A stretch of 48,069 nucleotides of DNA, from contig SSTG01000003.1 of assembly GCA_004801635.1 (NCBI GenBank), forward strand, positions 1-48,069. The letters are read 5' to 3'. Shown piece after piece: positions 33,679-42,442 of the stretch (positions within the stretch are counted from its first letter, which is position 1; every line of letters begins with the position of its first letter). The notes beneath the pieces were generated by a model. It made no database searches and was not told where the DNA came from. It was given only the letters and a program-made list of their open reading frames with translations. Both the position numbers and the translations under genes were made by a program. Source of the DNA: Muribaculum caecicola (GTDB lineage Bacteria; Bacteroidota; Bacteroidia; Bacteroidales; Muribaculaceae).

Positions 33679-36600
33679 ATGAAGAAAACACTTTTCTTGG
33701 CAGCTGCAACGCTTCTGCTGGCCGGGCAATGTTTAGCGCAACGTGCGATGGACAAGCTCGACAGAGGGCTTGTAGCTGTCTCAGCAAATAACGGTGTACT
33801 TGTTAGCTGGCGCGTGTTTGGCGAAGATGCCGACAACGTCCGCTTCAACCTATACCGCGACGGGGCACTACTCAACAGCGCCCCCCTTTCTGTATCAAAC
33901 TACACCGATGCAAGCGGCTCCGTATCCAGCCGGTATGTTGTAAAAACAGTTATAGACGGAGTTGAAAAAGAAACATCAAAGCCGTCCATAGCCATGCCCG
34001 GAGGATACTTGGAAATCAAGATTGCCGACGTGCCTTCAAACAAGGACGGAAGCAATATTTCCAGCCACTACGAACCCAACGACGCAACAGTGGCCGACCT
34101 TGACGGCGACGGTGCAATGGAAATACTAATAAAACTGCGCAACAATACCGACGCGGCAAACAGCTATTCCATAAACAACACCGACTACGACATTATTCAG
34201 GTTTACAAACTTGACGGCACGCTGCTGTGGTGGATTGACTGCGGACCCAACATGGTCGACTTCCAAAGCAACGAAATAAACATTGCCGCTTACGACTGGG
34301 ACCTTGACGGAAAAGCCGAGTGCGTGCTCCGCGGTGGCGACGGAATGGTGATACACCAGGCCGACGGAACCAGATATGTTGTAGGCAACCCCACTCAGAA
34401 CACCCGAAACCAACTTGGCTTCGGCGGCGGCGGTCATTTCACCAGGGTTGGTGCCGAATACCTGCTGTACCTGAACGGGGAAACCGGCAAACCATACTCT
34501 GTATCGGAATACCCTTTGAAACGGCTTGAAGACGGGGAAACCGACCTGGAAAAAGCCTGGGGCGACGGCTACGGACACCGCAGCAACAAGCACTTCTTTG
34601 GTGCTCCATATCTTGACGGACGCAAGCCAAGCATATTCCTGGCACGCGGCATATATACACGCCACAAAATGATAGCCTACGACGTTGACCCTGCCACCCA
34701 CAGGCTTGTTGAACGCTGGCGCTGGATAAACAACCAGCCAGGCTCGCCATGGTACGGGCAAGGCTACCACAACTATTCCATTGCCGATGTGGACTGGGAC
34801 GGACGCGACGAAATTGTGTTCGGGTCGATGGTGATTGACGACAACGGACGCGGACTAAGCACCAGCGGACTGGGACACGGCGACAGCCACCACGTGGGTG
34901 ACTTCAACCCGTATGTATACGGGCAGGAAATAGTGGCCTGCAACGAGGACAGGCCGTCAAACAACTACCGCGACGCAACAACAAGCAAATTATACTATCG
35001 CGTAACGGGGTCAACCGACGACGGACGGGCAATTGCCGGTAATTTCTCAAACGACTATCCTGGTGCACAATTCATCACTTCGCACGACAGCGGAAGCCTT
35101 ATATCTACAGTAACCAACGGCCATATCGACGGCGCCTCGCCAACAAACGACGTGGCTCAGAATTTCCGCATATACTGGGACGGCGACCTGCTTGACGAAA
35201 CATTTAACGGCCAGGCCGTAAGAAATTCAGCCGGTGTAATATACAAGTTTAAGCACGGTGCCATACAAACATTTACCGGCACCCTAACCAACAACGACAC
35301 CAAGGCTACTCCCTGTTTCCAAGGCGACATTCTTGGCGACTGGCGCGAGGAGATAATACTACGCGCCGCCGACAACAAGAGCATACGCATATACTCTACG
35401 TCAATACCTACCAGCTACCGACTGTACACGCTGCTTCACGACCCACAATACCGCAACGCGATGGTATGGCAGATGAACGGCTACAACCAGACACCACACC
35501 CCAGCTTCTTCCTGGGCGAGTTGGAAGGTATTACGCAGGCTCCGCCATCGCCAACAATGACCGGCCGCGAGGAAGTTACCGGCAGCATAGGCACAAGCCA
35601 TAACGGCAAGAGCCTTGTGTTTGCAGCCACATCCGACGCTACGGCCACAGTAACCGACGGCGCATCGCCGGCACTATTCGTAGACAATGCACCCACATGG
35701 GTTCAAGGACACGACGATAACGACAACATCAGTTACGAATGGTACACACACTCTCTTGTCGGAGGCGGTTTTGCCGGCGACATGAAACTGGTAAAACTCG
35801 GACAAGGCACACTGCTGCTGCCAACCGTACAACAGAAATACACCGGCGACACCGAAATATGGGGCGGCATGATTACCTTCGACGGCGATATGCCAAACAG
35901 CCATGTATGGATGAACCGTTTCACCGCACTGTCGTCAAACGGGGGCAAGTTCGGAAAAGGCATTGAAATGACATACGGTTCAGAGCTGCGTATAGGCAAC
36001 GTTAACGAAGCAGGATCGGTAACCACTACCGACCTCGTGCTCGGTTTCGGCTCACGGATATGCCTCGACCTGTTTGCCAACGGCATAAAGGCCGACCAAA
36101 TCAACGCCACCACCCTAACCATCGAGAAAAAGACATGGGAAAACGGACCTGAATACAATGCCCCGATTATTGTATTTAAACCTCATCCCCTGGATGGTGC
36201 TTCCAAACTGGCGGCAGGCAGCTATCTGTTAGGCTCGATAGGAAATGTAGTAGGAAATCTGGGCGACATCGTTATCGAAGGCCTTAACGGGCAAAAAGCC
36301 GCACTGGCACTTACCGACGGCAAACTGTATCTGAACGTGACAGACTCGCGAGAGGCAACCGAAATTGTATGGACCGGCGCAAACGGCCCTACATGGGACG
36401 TTGAGAACTCCGAAAACTTCAAAATCAGCGCTACTGGCGAAACAACCGCGTTTGTAAGCGGCGACAAGGTTATTTTTGATGATACAGCCGTAGGCACAAC
36501 CATCAACCTGCCTGAAACCATCTTCCCTTCTGAAATAGTGTTCAACAACAACTCGAAAAACTTTACTATAACAGGTAGCGGATTCGGAGGCAACTGCAAC

Positions 36601-38229
36601 ATTGAAAAGAAAGGGACAGGAAGGGTTTCGCTGAAAAACAACAGCACGTTCACCGGAAGCATACAGATTAACAACGGCGTGCTCGAAGCCGTACAACTCG
36701 GAGCCAACGAAGGAACGTCAACCGGTGCTCTCGGCCAATATACCAACGAAATTACGTTGAACAACGGCGGCACGCTGGCCGTGACACAGACAGGAAAGAT
36801 GAGCCACCCAATTGTTGCCAACAACGGCGGCATTGAAGTGGGCGCATCTGCCACAGTTACCATGACCGGCGCTTCCGTAACCGGCAACGGCACCCTGATA
36901 AAATCAGGAAGCGGCCAATTGAACTTCATGCTGGCCAACAAAGTGCAGACACTGCGCATTGACGAAGGCCGGGTTTACGACGAAGGCGACAAGCACAAAG
37001 TTGCCTCTACCGTCGTATTCAATGGGAACAAGGTTGAACTGTTACACAAAAACGACATATATTCCTACTGTTCCGACCTTACCAACTTTGAAGTTCCCGA
37101 AGGCAAATCGGGCAAACTGTCAATGGACGGACGCTGCGAATACAAGGGCTCACTCACCGGCAAAGGCTCGCTTGAAGTGGTTTCTACAAACGTACGAAAC
37201 TTCATTACAGGAAACTGGAGCGAATTCGAAGGCACTTTGACAGCCTCGCGTACCGACGGTTCGTTTGACTTCTATAACGACAAAGACCTTGCAAAAGCAA
37301 CACTGTCAATAACCATAGGGTGCATATTCAAAAACACCGAGTCGCAAAACAACCGTGTCAAGAACGCCAATATGAGCATCGGGGCCTTAGCCGGCAACGG
37401 CAGCCTTGGCGGACGTGGAACCTATACAATAGGCGGACTGAACACCGACACTTCGTTCGGCGGACAATTTGCCAAGGACATCAACATTGTCAAGGAAGGC
37501 ACAGGAACACTAACCCTGAGCAAGACACAGGCCGACATGGGTACTCTGGCATTAAATGCCGGTACAATAATGCTGCGTTCTACTTCGGAAAGCCAGAAAG
37601 AATCAATGACCGGCAAAAGCGATATGACCGTAAAAGGCACCTTGGCCGGAAGCGGATATTGCGCCAATCCGACAGTTACATTCGAGGCCGGCTCGGCACT
37701 CTGCCCAACAAGTACGATAAAACGCAATACGTTCCGTTCAATCAACTTTACAGGAAACCTGGTTATGAATACCGGTTCGGAGCTCGTTTTTGAAATTATT
37801 GACAACACCAAATACGGCCGGATAAATGTTGACGGCAACATGGCACTGAACGGAACCGTGAAAGTTACACTTGCCGAAGACTATAAACCTGTTATTGGCG
37901 ACGAATTCACTTTGTGGACAGCAGGCAACGCAACGTCTGTACCCACCCTCATCCTGCCGGAACTACCCGAAGGCCTAGGTTGGGACACCAGTGCGATAAC
38001 ATCTACCAACGGTGTTTTGAAAGTTGGTGAATTCTCCGGCATAAACGACATTGCTGCCGACGAACTAGTTAACTGCAAAGTTGTAACCACAGACGGAACC
38101 ATAATCAGGGAATTCACGTCAAAAGCGTCGGACGTAATTAACGAATGCAACGGTTTACAGTACGGAACCTACATATTAGTTCTAACAGGTTCCGACTTCA
38201 GCCTAACCCATAAAGTTGTGCTGAAATAA
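33679..38229 (+). CDS. Secreted PL11 rhamnogalacturonan lyase fused to passenger-type repeats and a C-terminal tail
   Basis: A 1516-aa exported protein (signal peptide MKKTLFLAAATLLLAGQCLA). Residues about 22-620 are a PL11 rhamnogalacturonan lyase: FNLYRDGALLNSAPLSVSNY (fibronectin-like start), then calcium-loop blades VADLDGDGAMEILIKL, YDWDLDGKAECVLRGGDG, IADVDWDGRDEIVFGSM and GDILGDWREEIILRA. Residues about 620-1450 are low-complexity beta repeats; four passenger-like units (K.GxGTLxL...xGxxxIxxGxL) start near 706, 976, 1074 and 1271. The last 64 residues, from SGINDIAADE to LTHKVVLK, look like a sorting or anchoring tail. It should cut the rhamnogalacturonan I backbone at the cell surface. 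Plain PL11 enzymes have about 600-700 residues. Confidence 0.88.
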   Translation: MKKTLFLAAATLLLAGQCLAQRAMDKLDRGLVAVSANNGVLVSWRVFGEDADNVRFNLYRDGALLNSAPLSVSNYTDASGSVSSRYVVKTVIDGVEKETSKPSIAMPGGYLEIKIADVPSNKDGSNISSHYEPNDATVADLDGDGAMEILIKLRNNTDAANSYSINNTDYDIIQVYKLDGTLLWWIDCGPNMVDFQSNEINIAAYDWDLDGKAECVLRGGDGMVIHQADGTRYVVGNPTQNTRNQLGFGGGGHFTRVGAEYLLYLNGETGKPYSVSEYPLKRLEDGETDLEKAWGDGYGHRSNKHFFGAPYLDGRKPSIFLARGIYTRHKMIAYDVDPATHRLVERWRWINNQPGSPWYGQGYHNYSIADVDWDGRDEIVFGSMVIDDNGRGLSTSGLGHGDSHHVGDFNPYVYGQEIVACNEDRPSNNYRDATTSKLYYRVTGSTDDGRAIAGNFSNDYPGAQFITSHDSGSLISTVTNGHIDGASPTNDVAQNFRIYWDGDLLDETFNGQAVRNSAGVIYKFKHGAIQTFTGTLTNNDTKATPCFQGDILGDWREEIILRAADNKSIRIYSTSIPTSYRLYTLLHDPQYRNAMVWQMNGYNQTPHPSFFLGELEGITQAPPSPTMTGREEVTGSIGTSHNGKSLVFAATSDATATVTDGASPALFVDNAPTWVQGHDDNDNISYEWYTHSLVGGGFAGDMKLVKLGQGTLLLPTVQQKYTGDTEIWGGMITFDGDMPNSHVWMNRFTALSSNGGKFGKGIEMTYGSELRIGNVNEAGSVTTTDLVLGFGSRICLDLFANGIKADQINATTLTIEKKTWENGPEYNAPIIVFKPHPLDGASKLAAGSYLLGSIGNVVGNLGDIVIEGLNGQKAALALTDGKLYLNVTDSREATEIVWTGANGPTWDVENSENFKISATGETTAFVSGDKVIFDDTAVGTTINLPETIFPSEIVFNNNSKNFTITGSGFGGNCNIEKKGTGRVSLKNNSTFTGSIQINNGVLEAVQLGANEGTSTGALGQYTNEITLNNGGTLAVTQTGKMSHPIVANNGGIEVGASATVTMTGASVTGNGTLIKSGSGQLNFMLANKVQTLRIDEGRVYDEGDKHKVASTVVFNGNKVELLHKNDIYSYCSDLTNFEVPEGKSGKLSMDGRCEYKGSLTGKGSLEVVSTNVRNFITGNWSEFEGTLTASRTDGSFDFYNDKDLAKATLSITIGCIFKNTESQNNRVKNANMSIGALAGNGSLGGRGTYTIGGLNTDTSFGGQFAKDINIVKEGTGTLTLSKTQADMGTLALNAGTIMLRSTSESQKESMTGKSDMTVKGTLAGSGYCANPTVTFEAGSALCPTSTIKRNTFRSINFTGNLVMNTGSELVFEIIDNTKYGRINVDGNMALNGTVKVTLAEDYKPVIGDEFTLWTAGNATSVPTLILPELPEGLGWDTSAITSTNGVLKVGEFSGINDIAADELVNCKVVTTDGTIIREFTSKASDVINECNGLQYGTYILVLTGSDFSLTHKVVLK

Positions 38230-38255
38230 GCCTACGCTTGCATATAACCCAAACA

Positions 38256-38290
38256 AAGGGCCGCGCAAATTTCACAAATGCGCGGCCCTT
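38256..38290 (+). terminator. Hairpin after the PL11 gene
   Basis: A 12-bp GC-rich stem (AAGGGCCGCGCA at 38256-38267, complement at 38279-38290) with an 11-nt loop, 26 nt after the stop codon. Only a weak T stretch follows (GCTATTT). Confidence 0.7.
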
Positions 38291-38504
38291 GCTATTTAAC
38301 GTAAATTCAGCATAACACCCGTGAAACACCTGTATATCGGTATGATACGTATGGCAAATATGCAATTACCGTACATGGAACATCTTCAAGGCACATACAC
38401 ATACATCACCCCGGCATCATCCCGACTAATCCCCATAAGGAACAAGACAATAGTTTGTTGTCATATATATTTGAAATATGACCGGAGGCCATACATATGT
38501 TAAA

Positions 38505-38564
38505 CCCCACCGTGGCGAAGCATCGGTGGGGATGCAAACAGCTATAAGAACCTCGGTGAGGTTC
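38505..38564. repeat. Pair of small hairpins, REP-like
   Basis: CCCCACCG (38505-38512) pairs with CGGTGGGG (38524-38531), and shortly after GAACCTC (38548-38554) pairs with GAGGTTC (38558-38564) around GGT. Both stems are perfect and lie in a gap with no gene. They look like members of a dispersed palindromic repeat class, but only one copy is in the window. Confidence 0.4.
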
Positions 38565-38578
38565 CATGTGAAAATAGT

Positions 38579-38824
38579 TTATATCGAATTCACGTTACTT
38601 ATTATTGCCAATATCGCACAAAACGAACTGGCGGGTTGCATCTTTGAATAGTTAAGCATTCCACGACGTGGGCGAGCACAAAAAGCGCGAGGCCTCATCG
38701 GGGGTTTACACATGTATGGCCTTCGGACAATGCCTATAGCTAGGGGAATACGCGGATTATCCCGGCAAGGCCTCGTCAGGGAGTCAGGCAACTGTTCGCC
38801 ATGTAGCACAGGCCGAAATTTCAC
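38579..38824 (-). other. Doubtful 81-codon frame in the gap downstream of the YitT-family gene
   Basis: An open frame with 81 codons starts MKFRPVLHGEQLPD and is rich in Arg, Pro and Cys (RPCRDNPRIPLAIGIVRRPY, CARPRRGMLNYSKM), unlike the neighbouring genes. There is no signal peptide, no membrane helix and no recognised domain. The same stretch shows imperfect direct copies (GAGGCCTCATCGGGGG near 38690, AAGGCCTCGTCAGGGA near 38769). It may be part of a repeated or structured non-coding sequence rather than a gene. Bases 38291-38504 show nothing that I can support. Confidence 0.25.
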
Positions 38825-38857
38825 GAGTACTATGATTCTGGCCTAGCTCCGGTTAAA

Positions 38858-39790
38858 TCAGGGCTGTTTGTTAGCAAATTTTTGTTCGTCCGATTGTTCT
38901 GTATGCTGCACAGACTTCATCTTCAACTTAACCATGTCGAAGCCCTGGCCATAAACACCGTTTACATTTGCCTGTGTTATGAACGCATCCTTGTCTACCG
39001 ATTTAACAATACGGAATATTGTTACGGACTCAATTTTACGGCACATTACAAGCAGCACCTTAACCTCGTGACGCGAATACCACCCCATACCGTTTAGTAC
39101 AGTGCATCCGCGGTGCGCCTCGTTATTTATGGCGTTGGCAATTTCTTCCCAGCGCTGCGATATGATGGTGAACTGCACGGCACGACGGTTTGTATTGATT
39201 ACCTGGTCGGCCATAAATGCCGCCAATATCGTTACTACAAGGCCATATACAATATTGTCTATGCTGTGGAAAAGGAAATAGCTTGAAGACACTATCAGGA
39301 AGTCAACATACAGCATGGTACGCCCTATCGACACGTTGGTATGTTTCGAAACCATTGCAGCCACTATATCGGTGCCGCCCGTAGACCCGTTGTGCGTAAA
39401 CACAATGCCTATACCCACACCGCACATCATAGAACCGATAATTATATTCATAAATGTCTGCTGTTCAATCAACGGTTCCGGGAACAGGGGCTGCATCAAA
39501 CCTATAAGTCCGTTTAATATGGTAGCACCGAAAATTGTACGCAAAACAAACTGCGTGCCCACAAGCTTGTAGGCAAATGCCAGCAACATAAGGTTAAGCG
39601 AATATGAAGTGATAGCAACAGGAATACCCGTAAGAAAGTAAACCAGCGAACCGATACCTACCAAACCGCCAATAACCACTCTTTCAGGAAGTACAAACGC
39701 GGTGAAACCAAATGCATAAATGCATAAACCAAATATAATCAGCACATAGTCCCTGCTCGACATCCATATGTTACGGCTATTGAAACGCAT
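38858..39790 (-). CDS. YitT/DUF2179-family membrane protein
   Basis: A 310-aa protein with five or six N-terminal membrane helices (about 12-205) and a C-terminal cytosolic DUF2179 domain (about 210-290). Family signatures are GFTAFVLPERVVIGGLVGIG, HNGSTGGTDIVAAMVSKH and HRGCTVLNGMGWYSRHEVKV. The function of the family is not known; export roles have been proposed. It has no close partner: the GH20 terminator lies upstream and a gene-poor gap downstream. The last residues are polar and probably unfolded. Confidence 0.9.
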   Translation of the reverse strand: MRFNSRNIWMSSRDYVLIIFGLCIYAFGFTAFVLPERVVIGGLVGIGSLVYFLTGIPVAITSYSLNLMLLAFAYKLVGTQFVLRTIFGATILNGLIGLMQPLFPEPLIEQQTFMNIIIGSMMCGVGIGIVFTHNGSTGGTDIVAAMVSKHTNVSIGRTMLYVDFLIVSSSYFLFHSIDNIVYGLVVTILAAFMADQVINTNRRAVQFTIISQRWEEIANAINNEAHRGCTVLNGMGWYSRHEVKVLLVMCRKIESVTIFRIVKSVDKDAFITQANVNGVYGQGFDMVKLKMKSVQHTEQSDEQKFANKQP

Positions 39791-39835
39791 TTCCGAATAT
39801 TTTTAGTTTGTAAAAATTAAATATAGATTAAACTG

Positions 39836-39886
39836 AAAAACGGAGATTTATTATCAGCATTTTCAGCTACAAAATTAATCTCCGTT
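39836..39886 (-). terminator. Terminator of the serB-to-GH20 run
   Basis: AACGGAGATT (39839-39848) pairs with AATCTCCGTT (39877-39886) over a 28-nt loop, and on the minus strand the stem is followed by TTTCA after an overlapping T run. It lies 23 nt after the GH20 stop codon. Confidence 0.6.
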
Positions 39887-39909
39887 ATTTGAATTAGCAA
39901 AATTTCAGC

Positions 39910-41568
39910 TTATTTATTTTTTATTTTCACTATAAGGCAATCGGGCATACGGTAAGCCACACCCATGGCATCGAAACGGGCCAGATGGTCAGGCAAACGC
40001 AGCCAGAATTCTGCTGGAGTTATACGTTTTTCTGTATCGGCGTTCCATGCTGATTCCGACAGGGCCAGCATACGCGGCAAAATCTGTGTATAAATGCGCT
40101 CCATTGTAGGTATGTACTCACACCATACATTGCCTTGAAGTCCGTTTATAAGTCGCTGCTGGCTGGGCGACAGGCCCTCACGCGGATTTAACGACAATAT
40201 CTTGTCAATTTCGGCATCGGTTTGCGGATAGTCGAAATACAGGCACGATGTAGGCGTACAGGTGACATGTTTCCCCGACTCTGTAGCCGCACTGACAACA
40301 GCCCTGTTGTCGCCACGCCACCACATTATGGCTGTCTCCGACCCAAGGCCGTCGTAAGCAATCTCGTCCCATCCGATAAGCGTACGGTTGTTATTACGGA
40401 AAAACAGTTCCATCTGTCTGACAAACCAGGCCTGAAGTCCTTCGGGCGAATCAATATCGTGCTCAAGCATACGCTGTTTGCAATGGGGACAAGACTTCCA
40501 TACGGTTTTATCCACCTCGTCACCACCCATATGCACATATTTTGATGGAAATATATCGAACAACTCGCTATACACGTTTTTACAGAATTCAATAGTTTCA
40601 TCCTTACCTGGGCATATAGACGAATTAGGTTTGCCATTGCATGAAACTTCGGGATGTACAACCGTCAGTATGGTACTGTGCCCGGGCACATCGAATTCCG
40701 GAACTACCTGTATGCCTCGCGCGGCGGCATAACTGACAATATGCCGTAGCTGCTGCTTGGTATAAAAACCGCCATAAACAGAATCACCGTTCTCGCCTGG
40801 ACGCATTCGGTCGCGAGGTATACGCATTGAAGCATCATTAACCGATGCTGCCTCACATGCCGAATCCATTTGATTGAAAACACGCCAGGCGCCCCGGCCG
40901 GTAAGTTCAGGATAACGGTCAATCTGCACACGCCACCCCTGGTCGTCAATCAAATGCCAGTGAAAAACCGACAGTTTGTAAAGCGCCATGAGGTCTATAT
41001 AGCTTTCAATCTCGTCAATAGTCCAAAAATGCCGCGACGAATCAAGGTGCAGGCCCCTCCACCAGTAGTCAGGCGCATCATAAATATCTACACACTGTAT
41101 GGACAGAAACTTTTTTCCGGCATCTTTTTTTGCAGCCGGAGGCAGAAGCTGCCTCAATGAGGCAATACCGTTTATTATACCGTTATAGTCGGCAGCGCTA
41201 ATAACGGCCTTGTCTGTAGATACAACAAGACGGTAAGCCCCTTTTACAGACAGCAGCGAGTCGGGAGCCGTTAACAAAAGCAATATGTCAGCCTTGTCAT
41301 TATCAGACACCACTACCGGTTTTCCATAATGCGACAAGCATCCGGCCAGGTAGTCGGCAGCCATGGACAACGACGTATCGGAAACTGCCACTGCAATATT
41401 CTTATTATCAATTTTTAATTCACCCTGAAGCTGCACCATCGATTTCGGATTCGGAATAACGGACACACGCTTTTGCTCGGCGTTCCGCGACTTTGCACAC
41501 ACACCGACAGGCATCATTAAGGCCAATGCCGCAATAATCCACCCTGTTACTTTACAAATCAGTTTCAT
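39910..41568 (-). CDS. GH20 beta-N-acetylhexosaminidase
   Basis: A 552-aa exported hydrolase (signal peptide to about Cys24/Ala25). An N-terminal GH20b domain (about 35-155) precedes the TIM barrel. Substrate assistance residues are in place: Asp350-Glu351 in YVHMGGDEVDKTVWKSC, and FHWHLIDDQGWRVQIDRYPE and VVPEFDVPGHSTILTVVHPE are the standard GH20 blocks. It removes terminal GlcNAc or GalNAc from glycans, in a gut organism often mucin or N-glycans. It is the last gene of the run after the solute-binding protein (19 nt). Confidence 0.94.
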   Translation of the reverse strand: MKLICKVTGWIIAALALMMPVGVCAKSRNAEQKRVSVIPNPKSMVQLQGELKIDNKNIAVAVSDTSLSMAADYLAGCLSHYGKPVVVSDNDKADILLLLTAPDSLLSVKGAYRLVVSTDKAVISAADYNGIINGIASLRQLLPPAAKKDAGKKFLSIQCVDIYDAPDYWWRGLHLDSSRHFWTIDEIESYIDLMALYKLSVFHWHLIDDQGWRVQIDRYPELTGRGAWRVFNQMDSACEAASVNDASMRIPRDRMRPGENGDSVYGGFYTKQQLRHIVSYAAARGIQVVPEFDVPGHSTILTVVHPEVSCNGKPNSSICPGKDETIEFCKNVYSELFDIFPSKYVHMGGDEVDKTVWKSCPHCKQRMLEHDIDSPEGLQAWFVRQMELFFRNNNRTLIGWDEIAYDGLGSETAIMWWRGDNRAVVSAATESGKHVTCTPTSCLYFDYPQTDAEIDKILSLNPREGLSPSQQRLINGLQGNVWCEYIPTMERIYTQILPRMLALSESAWNADTEKRITPAEFWLRLPDHLARFDAMGVAYRMPDCLIVKIKNK

Positions 41569-41587
41569 AGCTGTTATTTTATGAAGT

Positions 41588-42409
41588 TTATTTCAGATAG
41601 CGTTTTGTAAGCGTCTTATACGCTTTGTCGTTCTTTGCCTGTTTAATCCAACTGTTAAGCGAGTCGGCAACCCACGGGTGCCGCCCACCAGCTATCCATG
41701 ACTGGAACTGCGAAAACGAAATATACACCGATATATCGGCTTGCGGATAATCCTTTATCAATTGTCTGGCAACACGCTCGTTTATTACCGCATGCTTTAT
41801 CTGCCCCATAGCCGTAAGGATAAAAAGTTGCTCAGCACCGTTTACAGAATCGGGACGTACATAAATGGTATCGCCTATTTCCTGCGACAAGTTTGAAATG
41901 CGGTCGGCAACCGACGAGCCGGCAATAACCCACACCGTGTCGCCAGCCAGGTCGAGCTGTCGCTTCACGGGAGGTTTTTTCGTTACCGAATCGCGCAATT
42001 GCACCAGAACCTGACGGTCGGTCATGACAGGTTCCAGAAAATTAAGTTTTTCGCGATATTGATAAGTAAGAGGTATATCGGCCACAAGGATGTCGTAGCT
42101 GCCCTTATCCAGATTTTCAAGCGACTGCGAAAGCGACACAACAGGATGAAACCTCAATGTAAGCCCATGCCTGCCGGCAATATAGTTCAGCAAATCGTAA
42201 TTAAAGCCGCCAAGTGTGTCGGCATATGTATAAAACGATAACGGCGAATACTCTATTGCAACATCCAAAGTGTCTGTTTCGGCAGAACCGGTATCGGAAC
42301 CGGCATGACTATGCTGGCATTTGCGTAGCGAAACCATGGAAATAACAGCTACGGCAAGCGCTACTACGTAAATTACAGACCTAGTATAAAGGAATTTAAG
42401 TTGTTTCAT
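41588..42409 (-). CDS. Membrane-anchored solute-binding protein (SBP_bac_3 type)
   Basis: A 273-aa protein with one N-terminal helix (about 10-27) and no lipobox, so it is probably held by an uncut anchor. The rest is a bilobed periplasmic-binding fold of the MltF/amino-acid type: DVAIEYSPLSFYTY, GFNYDLLNYIAGRHGLTLRF, YDILVADIPLTYQYREKLNF and the C-terminal YKTLTKRYLK. The lytic transglycosylase domain of MltF is missing. No ABC permease is near; the porin gene is 33 nt upstream and a hexosaminidase 19 nt downstream, so it may sense or bind muropeptide-like or amino-sugar ligands. This last point is inferred. Confidence 0.82.
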   Translation of the reverse strand: MKQLKFLYTRSVIYVVALAVAVISMVSLRKCQHSHAGSDTGSAETDTLDVAIEYSPLSFYTYADTLGGFNYDLLNYIAGRHGLTLRFHPVVSLSQSLENLDKGSYDILVADIPLTYQYREKLNFLEPVMTDRQVLVQLRDSVTKKPPVKRQLDLAGDTVWVIAGSSVADRISNLSQEIGDTIYVRPDSVNGAEQLFILTAMGQIKHAVINERVARQLIKDYPQADISVYISFSQFQSWIAGGRHPWVADSLNSWIKQAKNDKAYKTLTKRYLK

Positions 42410-42442
42410 GGCATTATAACTACGTTTTGGGCAATAGTGCCG

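Noticed and set aside
33679-38229. A classical polysaccharide utilisation locus
   Set aside because: No SusC- or SusD-like gene, no hybrid two-component system and no ECF sigma/anti-sigma pair lie near the PL11 operon.
38505-38564. A CRISPR array
   Set aside because: Only two different short hairpins are present, with no regularly spaced direct repeats and no cas genes in the window.
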